Shown here in pieces: positions 4,506 through 8,363 of a stretch of DNA of 8,363 bases. The DNA lies in the NCBI GenBank assembly GCA_011052355.1, contig DRJB01000035.1, positions 1-8,363 of the forward strand, in the 5' to 3' direction. This DNA is from Candidatus Kaiserbacteria bacterium. GTDB taxonomy: Bacteria; Patescibacteriota; Minisyncoccia; Phycocordibacterales; Phycocordibacteraceae. Within the stretch, counting starts at the first letter, position 1; the number at the start of each line of letters is the position of its first letter. The notes under the pieces are model-generated. The model saw nothing but the letters and a program-made list of their open reading frames with translations, was not told the DNA's origin and did no database searches. The position numbers and the translations under genes were made by a program.

Positions 4506-4818
4506 TGAACTACATAAAATTGAAATTAAAATCGGTACGATATTGTCTGCCGTAAATGTCCCAAAATCTGAAAAATTATTGCAACTAAGTGTTGATTTTG
4601 GCGAGGATGTTCCGCGCCAAATTATTTCCGGCATTTCAATGTATGTGTCTGATGCGGAAGAAATCATCGGAAAACAATTTGCGTTTGTGACAAATATAGA
4701 ACCGCGCACCATATTCAGTTTAGAATCCAACGGCATGTTGTTTGCGGTTGGCGAAGGAGATTCTTTTGCATTTTTAACCCCACATCATCCCGTTTCGCCC
4801 GGCACGTCCGCACACTGA
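4492..4818 (+). CDS. Stand-alone tRNA-binding-domain protein (MetRS C-terminal/CsaA-like OB fold)
   Basis: The product has 108 residues. KIEIKIGTILSAVNVPKSEKL (about residues 9-29) is the strand-loop of the EMAP/MetRS-C type OB fold, with the VPKSEKLL motif. RQIISGI (about 44-50) and the pattern IEPRTIFSLESNGMLFA (about 70-86) are the other family marks, and VSPGTSAH is the usual 'PG' end. These domains bind tRNA non-specifically; they are found at the C-terminus of methionyl-tRNA synthetase or alone (CsaA, Trbp111-like). No synthetase domain is attached here, so it may act in trans with MetRS or as a tRNA or protein chaperone. I chose ATG 4492 because the family starts just before this helix; the same frame is open back to 4126, but that part only shadows ruvX. 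It overlaps ruvX by 14 bases. Confidence 0.88.
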   Translation: MITIDELHKIEIKIGTILSAVNVPKSEKLLQLSVDFGEDVPRQIISGISMYVSDAEEIIGKQFAFVTNIEPRTIFSLESNGMLFAVGEGDSFAFLTPHHPVSPGTSAH

Positions 4819-4872
4819 CAATAATTTTCCACACCGTATCTTAAAAAATAATTTTTCCGCGCCCATTCGCGG

Positions 4873-4878
4873 TATACT
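4873..4878 (+). promoter_or_regulatory. -10 box of the pil operon, probably leaderless
   Basis: TATACT matches the -10 consensus in five of six positions and ends eight bases before the pilM ATG, so the transcript would begin zero to two bases ahead of the start codon. No convincing -35 lies 16-18 bp upstream. A 5-bp inverted repeat CCGCG/CGCGG (4857-4861 with 4868-4872) abuts the box and could be a binding site. Confidence 0.55.
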
Positions 4879-4886
4879 ATTGTGTA

Positions 4887-5975
4887 ATGACTGAACATTC
4901 CCTGTCACGTTTTTTTCGTGTTCATTTTCCACCACCGGCATATATGGCGTTGCCAACTGTCGGGGTTGATATTTCCACCAGTAGTATGAAGGCGGTACAT
5001 ATTAAAGAATATGCACATGGTCCCGAGGTGGATATTTTTGATGAGGTTGCACTTCCGGATAATGTTATGAGTAAGGGAGACATCACTTCAAAACAATCCG
5101 TCGCGGACGCACTCAAAACACTTGCACAACGCCACGGCATGAAAGCGGTGCACGTGTCCTTGCCGGAATCAAAATCGTACCTTTTTGAATTGAAAGTTCG
5201 TGGGAAAAACAAAGAAGAATGGCGCACCGCAGTGGAGCAGTCTCTTGATGAATATGTCCCTCTTCCTCCCGATACCGTCGTGTTTAATATCATGCCATTG
5301 AAGGTGGTTGCGGGAGAAACGCTTGTGGTCGGTGTCGGTTATGCGCGGAAAATAGTTGAAAATTTTTTACAAGTGCTTGAAGAAAGTGGTGTAGAGCCCG
5401 CCTCTTTTGAAAGTGAAATGTTTTCCACGGCGCGCGCGTTATTGCCGGCACACATGGATGAGACGGTGCTCATTGTTGATATTGGAAAGACCACCACGAA
5501 ACTTATTATCGCCGAACGACAAATTCCGCGCTTCGCTACCACGCTTGATGTCGGTGGCGATGCGTTGACGCACTCAGTACAAAAATATTTCGGTGTTTCT
5601 GAAGAAGAGGCGCGAAAAATAAAGATTGAACATGGCATTGTTTCGTCGGGTGGGAAAGAAGAATATCTTTCTGCCATGTTGCTTACCGCCTCGGCAATTC
5701 GCGATGAGGTTACCATGCGGCTGGAGTATTGGCAAAATCGTACGCGCACGAATAATTTGTTTGCTCCGGTAACGCGCGCGGTGTTAGTCGGAGGAAACGC
5801 GACACTGCGCGGCTTGCCGGAATATCTTTCAAGCACGTTGCGCGTTCCGGTTGTGTTGGGAGATGTGTTTACTAATTTTGCATCGCTTGATACGTGGCTT
5901 CCGTCTGTTGATTATGCGCAATCTTTTGCATACACCACCGCCATAGGGCTCGCTCTCAGAGATTATGTACAATAA
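4887..5975 (+). CDS. pilM: Type IV pilus assembly protein PilM (actin-like ATPase)
   Basis: The product has 362 residues. TVGVDISTSSMKAVHIK (24-40) is the first phosphate loop of the actin/FtsA fold; VLIVDIGKTTTKLII (194-208) is the second; DVGGDALTHSVQKYFGVSEEEARKIK spans 221-246; AVLVGGNATLRGLPEYLS (298-315) is the adenosine-binding motif. PilM is cytoplasmic and binds the N-terminal NLLP peptide of PilN, tying the inner-membrane platform to the motor ATPase. The start at 4887 keeps the RFFRVHFPPPAY leader (8-19), a feature I know from Parcubacterial PilM; an internal ATG at 4944 would lose it and has no ribosome site. The -10 box just upstream implies a leaderless mRNA. It is the first gene of a four-gene operon and overlaps pilN by 11 bases. 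Confidence 0.92.
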   Translation: MTEHSLSRFFRVHFPPPAYMALPTVGVDISTSSMKAVHIKEYAHGPEVDIFDEVALPDNVMSKGDITSKQSVADALKTLAQRHGMKAVHVSLPESKSYLFELKVRGKNKEEWRTAVEQSLDEYVPLPPDTVVFNIMPLKVVAGETLVVGVGYARKIVENFLQVLEESGVEPASFESEMFSTARALLPAHMDETVLIVDIGKTTTKLIIAERQIPRFATTLDVGGDALTHSVQKYFGVSEEEARKIKIEHGIVSSGGKEEYLSAMLLTASAIRDEVTMRLEYWQNRTRTNNLFAPVTRAVLVGGNATLRGLPEYLSSTLRVPVVLGDVFTNFASLDTWLPSVDYAQSFAYTTAIGLALRDYVQ

Positions 5976-6522
5976 ATTAATCAATCTTTTGCCCTTGTAT
6001 GCAGTGAAGCGGGTGCACAAAGAATATCTTGTGCGATTGAGTACCGTTGTTGTGGTTGCGTTTTCCGTACTTGTTTTGGTGCAGATGGCATTACTGTTTC
6101 CCTCATATACCATGCTTCAAGCACGGTACCATCAATTAAAAACAACGTCTGAATACCTGGCGCAGATTACGGCGCAAAATATTCAATCAATTAAAACACG
6201 AATTAACGCGCTCAATGCGCAGGCTACTTTTTTGGGAACGCTTTCCACCACTCCGTCCGCGACAGTGGCGATTAAGCAAGTTTTGAATATTGCGCGCAAC
6301 GGAGTTATCTTAAAAGAAATAACCTATACGGCACCGCAAAAAGGGAAGCAGGCACAAATTATTATCAGTGGTATTGCCAATGATCGTCGCACATTGCAGG
6401 CGTATCAAGAGTCATTGCAGTTGGCGCCATATATTTCTTCTGCCGATCTTCCGGTGAGTGTCTATGCAAAAGATACAAACATAAAATTTACCATCACACT
6501 TACCGGTTCATTTTTGCCATAA
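5965..6522 (+). CDS. pilN: Type IV pilus assembly protein PilN-like
   Basis: The product has 185 residues. It begins MYNKLINLLPLYAVK: the INLLP peptide at residues 6-10 is the PilM-docking motif of PilN. A single membrane helix follows (about 25-46, LSTVVVVAFSVLVLVQMALL), then a coiled-coil-like stretch (about 50-95) and an alpha/beta domain with strands such as GVILKEITYTAP and QAQIIISGIA, ending in a strand rich in Thr. This bitopic layout and the position right after pilM identify it, although sequence identity within the family is low. It forms the dimeric platform with PilO on the outer face of the cytoplasmic membrane. The start overlaps the pilM stop by 11 bases, so translation is coupled. 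A three-base gap separates it from the next gene. Confidence 0.85.
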   Translation: MYNKLINLLPLYAVKRVHKEYLVRLSTVVVVAFSVLVLVQMALLFPSYTMLQARYHQLKTTSEYLAQITAQNIQSIKTRINALNAQATFLGTLSTTPSATVAIKQVLNIARNGVILKEITYTAPQKGKQAQIIISGIANDRRTLQAYQESLQLAPYISSADLPVSVYAKDTNIKFTITLTGSFLP

Positions 6523-6525
6523 CAT

Positions 6526-7137
6526 ATGAAAAAACATACTATCATTTTAATTATTGCGCTTAGTATTCTTTTTGTATTCATCGGAGGATATAGATGGGGA
6601 TATGACTCGGTGATTTCGTTGCGACAATCGGTGGTAAAGCTTGATGCAAATGTGCGTGGAAAGCAGAAATTATTGGCGCGTTCGGGTACCGAAGCCACAA
6701 CGGTTGTGTCGCTCATACAAGACGAGGCGGTGATTAACAGATATATTGTGACTAATGTAAGTGTGGTGAAATTTCTTAATGTGTTTGAAGCAATCGGCAG
6801 GGCAGCCGGGACGGCGGTTTCCATTATTTCGGTTTCTAAAGAAACACAGAAAGGGAAGCCGATATATGCCATCTCAGTTAGCGTGCAGGGTTCGTTTGCC
6901 GCGGTGATGAATACTGTTGGGGCAATTGAAACTATGCCGTATTATATAACCACGCACATGGTTTCTCTTAGTAATGCTCCATTACCGGGTATGGGTTCAT
7001 CCGATATGAAGTCTTCACCGTGGTCTGCCAGTATGACACTGACGGTGGCGGCAACTGATGTGGTTGCAACAACCACTGTGCAAACTGCCACTGTCGCAAC
7101 ATCTACGGCGCCGATCACGCCACATATAACGCCATGA
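6526..7137 (+). CDS. pilO: Type IV pilus assembly protein PilO-like
   Basis: The product has 203 residues: one N-terminal membrane helix (about 4-21, HTIILIIALSILFVFIGG), a heptad-like segment (about 30-66), and a globular domain with strands AGTAVSIISVSKE, IYAISVSVQGSFAAVMNTVGAIE and a final MTLTVAATDVV. The 'VSVQGSF...V...IE.MPYYI' pattern is the usual ferredoxin-like PilO domain. After residue 180 comes a tail rich in Thr, Ala and Val (TTTVQTATVATSTAP), unlike typical PilO and possibly a flexible extension at the cell surface. It pairs with PilN to align the pilus machinery. Identification rests on order, topology and pattern, as sequence conservation is weak. The last four bases (ATGA) overlap the next start. 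Confidence 0.78.
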   Translation: MKKHTIILIIALSILFVFIGGYRWGYDSVISLRQSVVKLDANVRGKQKLLARSGTEATTVVSLIQDEAVINRYIVTNVSVVKFLNVFEAIGRAAGTAVSIISVSKETQKGKPIYAISVSVQGSFAAVMNTVGAIETMPYYITTHMVSLSNAPLPGMGSSDMKSSPWSASMTLTVAATDVVATTTVQTATVATSTAPITPHITP

Positions 7138-7448
7138 AAATTATTCCTGATTTCATTTCTTCGCGCTTGCCCACCTATACACCACCTGAAGGACGTATGC
7201 GCGTAGTCCGTGATTGGTTTATATTGATTGTGGTGAGTATACTTATTATTGCGGGCGAGGTTGTGTGGGGTATATTTTTCTTTCAGGATAATATCGTGAT
7301 ACATGCACCGGTACACATGACGGTGATTAGTGCGGCGGAAATTGACACGAGTGCCATGCAACATGTGCAGGATACTTTTAGCAAGCGAGCAAGCTTGCAG
7401 TCTTCGTATGAATCAAACGCGGAGCCTGTTGTCGATCCATCAAAGTAG
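7134..7448 (+). CDS. Small single-pass membrane protein, fourth gene of the pil operon
   Basis: The product has 104 residues and belongs to no family I recognise. A cytoplasmic N-terminus with TYTPPEGRMRVVRDW (14-28) leads into one membrane helix (about 29-50), then an extracytoplasmic ~54-residue part with an amphipathic segment AAEIDTSAMQHVQDTFSKRASLQ (67-89) and an acidic, Pro-containing tail. It starts inside the pilO stop (ATGA overlap), so it is translated with the pilus genes and occupies the position of pilP. It lacks a lipobox and a PilP-like beta domain, as expected if there is no outer-membrane secretin to reach. A role as an accessory platform subunit is inference. The segment RASLQ is encoded by a 14-base word shared with the methyltransferase gene at 7933. 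Confidence 0.8.
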   Translation: MKIIPDFISSRLPTYTPPEGRMRVVRDWFILIVVSILIIAGEVVWGIFFFQDNIVIHAPVHMTVISAAEIDTSAMQHVQDTFSKRASLQSSYESNAEPVVDPSK

Positions 7449-7468
7449 TTTTTGGGCATGGTTCTGGA

Positions 7469-7507
7469 GCCCCCCACCCCGCCGGCGAAGCCGGCGGGGT
7501 AGGGGGC
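7469..7507. terminator. Very GC-rich hairpin after the pil operon (terminator or palindromic repeat)
   Basis: An 18-base arm 7469-7486 pairs with 7490-7507 around the loop GAA, with one mismatch near the base of the stem. It starts 20 bp after the last pil-operon stop, where a terminator is expected. No T-run follows on the plus strand, so it is either a terminator that does not need one or a repeated extragenic palindrome. Confidence 0.5.
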
Positions 7508-7648
7508 GAGGGTAACAAAAAGATGCGAAGGAGCATCATGTGTGCTTGAATACATAAACGCCCCTGTATCTTGACTAGCCCGATTCCGAGGCTCGTTTTA
7601 GAGAACAAGAATACGATCCGATAGCTCGCATTCTTGTTTCCTCACTTC
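7508..7648. other. Spacer before tRNA-Arg with two small hairpins
   Basis: GATGC (7522-7526) pairs with GCATC (7533-7537). A larger hairpin pairs 7604-7616 with 7626-7638 with one mismatch, ending 10 bp before the tRNA. CGCCCCTGTA at 7559-7568 repeats the tRNA 5' end region (7648-7657), perhaps a trace of a duplicated tRNA or chance. TTGACT (7571-7576) could be a -35 for the tRNA, but its -10 partner (TTTTAG, 19 bp on) is poor. Confidence 0.4.
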
Positions 7649-7720
7649 GCCCCTGTAGTTCAATGGATAGAACTGCGGACTTCTAAGCCGTTAATCGGGG
7701 TTCAATTCCTCGCAGGGGCA
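7649..7720 (+). tRNA. tRNA-Arg(UCU)
   Basis: The acceptor stem GCCCCTG pairs with CAGGGGC, with discriminator A. The D arm is GTTC/GAAC. The anticodon loop CTTCTAA gives anticodon TCT, and its stem is GCGGA/GCCGT, with an A-G mismatch beside the loop and a G-T at the other end. The T arm is CGGGG-TTCAATT-CCTCG. CCA is not encoded (CAT follows the discriminator), unlike tRNA-Ser in this window. Its 3' end borders the accessory-looking region on the right. Confidence 0.93.
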
Positions 7721-7730
7721 CATATAAAAT

Positions 7731-7747
7731 GCAGTGGTTGCCACTGC
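7731..7747. repeat. 7-bp hairpin just after tRNA-Arg
   Basis: GCAGTGG (7731-7737) pairs fully with CCACTGC (7741-7747) around TTG, ten bases beyond the tRNA 3' end. It could protect or terminate the tRNA precursor; no T-run follows. Confidence 0.45.
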
Positions 7748-7898
7748 TGTACAAATGAACACACGGCGCAACTCAAAAATGTATCGGAGTGCGGTGACCC
7801 CATGTCTGACATATGACCAATGGCTCGCAATTATTCAAGCCCCGCCAACCATCAGCATCATCACCGCTCCCAAAGGGTTGTGGTAAAAAGTACCGTGT

Positions 7899-7929
7899 GT
7901 TAAAGTTAATTTATGTTAACAAATGTTAA
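7899..7929. promoter_or_regulatory. Phased GTTAA boxes upstream of the HTH-methyltransferase gene
   Basis: GTTAA occurs at 7899, 7905, 7915 and 7925, the last three exactly 10 bp apart, i.e. on one face of the helix. The box at 7915 forms the palindrome GTTAAC. They sit directly before the start codon, so they could be operator sites for the HTH domain encoded downstream. TTGTGG (7878-7883) with TAAAGT (7901-7906) at 17-bp spacing is a weak promoter candidate. The remaining spacer (7748-7877) shows nothing I can assign. Confidence 0.35.
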
Positions 7930-7932
7930 GAT

Positions 7933-8363
7933 ATGGTGAGAGAATATAGCAAAAACAAGATGGATTCAATGGGGTTTGCTTTGTTGACCCTCAAGGAGGC
8001 AAGTGATTTATTGAGTTGTCATCCTAATACTTTAAGAAAATGGGATAAGAATGACATATTGAAAGCTGTTCGTATTGGCACAAGAAAAGATCGTCGCTAT
8101 AGAAAAGACGACATTTTGAAACTTCTTAGTAAGGCAAGTTATGTAAAAGATAGCAAGGAAGTCAAAAATGTTTCTGCGGTCAGAAAAGAATATTTTATGG
8201 AATATGCAAGCCTGCTTGCAGAACGAGCAAGCTTGCAACGAGACTCTGTTTTTGTTGACGTGCCTTGTGGCACCGGTGAGATGACGAAAACACTGGCAAA
8301 AAACGGTTTCGGCAGAAAATATTACCTCATTGATATTAATTCCGAAATGATTGAAGCTGCGCA
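7933..8363 (+). CDS. MerR/excisionase-type HTH fused to a SAM-dependent methyltransferase, C-terminus cut by window edge
   Basis: The frame stays open from ATG 7933 to the window end (143 complete codons). ALLTLKEASDLLSCHPNTLR (about residues 15-34), then a KWDKNDILKAVRIGTRKDRRYRKDDI-like stretch, form a winged helix-turn-helix of the MerR/excisionase kind, with the wing residues R-x-RRYR. After a ~35-residue linker comes VFVDVPCGTGEMTKTLAKNG (about 112-131), motif I of class I methyltransferases with Pro replacing the usual Gly/Ala before Cys, and YYLIDINSEMIEAA (about 136-149), the motif II acidic strand that holds the ribose of SAM. So it may methylate a small molecule, protein or nucleic acid at a DNA site chosen by the HTH; target unknown. 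The start is uncertain: 7933, GTG 7936, ATG 7960 and ATG 7969 share the frame and none has a strong ribosome site; an in-frame stop precedes 7933. Confidence 0.8.
   Translation, partial: MVREYSKNKMDSMGFALLTLKEASDLLSCHPNTLRKWDKNDILKAVRIGTRKDRRYRKDDILKLLSKASYVKDSKEVKNVSAVRKEYFMEYASLLAERASLQRDSVFVDVPCGTGEMTKTLAKNGFGRKYYLIDINSEMIEAA

Noticed and set aside
5339..5836. Minus-strand ORF of 165 codons opposite pilM
   Set aside because: Antisense shadow of a confidently identified gene, with no recognisable domain.
7634..7816. Plus-strand ORF of 60 codons containing PVVQWIELRTSK
   Set aside because: It reads through tRNA-Arg; this peptide is a common tRNA artefact and the rest has no protein character.
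7990..8010. Strong AAGGAGG ribosome-binding-like sequence
   Set aside because: It falls inside the conserved HTH coding region (LKEA); starting after it would destroy the domain.

Overview
The window looks like a chromosome segment of a Patescibacteria/CPR bacterium, most likely Parcubacteria/Paceibacteria. The reasons are a compact DUF5652-type membrane protein, a PilM that starts with the FPPP-x-Y leader I associate with that clade, a minimal pilM-pilN-pilO block with no outer-membrane partners, and very short intergenic gaps. No rRNA or other taxonomic marker is present, so this placement is inference.

Layout. (1) Positions 1-3652 form an AT-rich accessory stretch. It holds a truncated HIT-family gene on the minus strand (1-263), a two-gene module of a small XRE regulator plus a GETHG-motif hydrolase-like protein (656-1692), a decayed gene fragment (about 1726-1860), and a 105-bp element with perfect 30-bp inverted arms (1879-1983). 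A second module follows: XRE regulator, P-loop kinase, and a cytidine deaminase broken by one frameshift (2063-3152). A diverged copy of the inverted-repeat element (about 3396-3489) and a hairpin-rich spacer close the stretch. (2) Positions 3653-7720 are a conserved core block bounded by two tRNA genes whose 3' ends point outward: tRNA-Ser(UGA) on the minus strand and tRNA-Arg(UCU) on the plus strand. Between them lie a DUF5652 protein, ruvX, a free-standing tRNA-binding-domain protein, and an operon pilM-pilN-pilO plus a small membrane protein. (3) Positions 7721-8363 are again accessory-looking: a spacer with phased GTTAA boxes, then the start of a gene that appears to fuse a MerR/excisionase-type helix-turn-helix to a SAM-dependent methyltransferase. 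It is cut by the window end.

How the parts may work together. PilM (cytoplasmic actin-like), PilN and PilO (bitopic membrane proteins) form the alignment and assembly platform of a type IV pilus. CPR cells may use such pili for attachment, motility or DNA uptake. RuvX and the tRNA-binding protein are housekeeping genes with overlapping reading frames. The accessory modules each start with a small XRE regulator, are tightly coupled to one or two enzymes, and are each followed by the same inverted-repeat element. This gives a cassette-like array ending at the tRNA-Ser gene.

Most notable signals: the paired inverted-repeat element flanking the second module; a perfect 16-bp palindrome overlapping a near-consensus promoter; a perfect 15-bp palindrome inside the ruvX reading frame; -10 boxes placed so close to start codons that the core genes are probably leaderless; and the HTH-methyltransferase fusion. 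No integrase, transposase or CRISPR array is visible.
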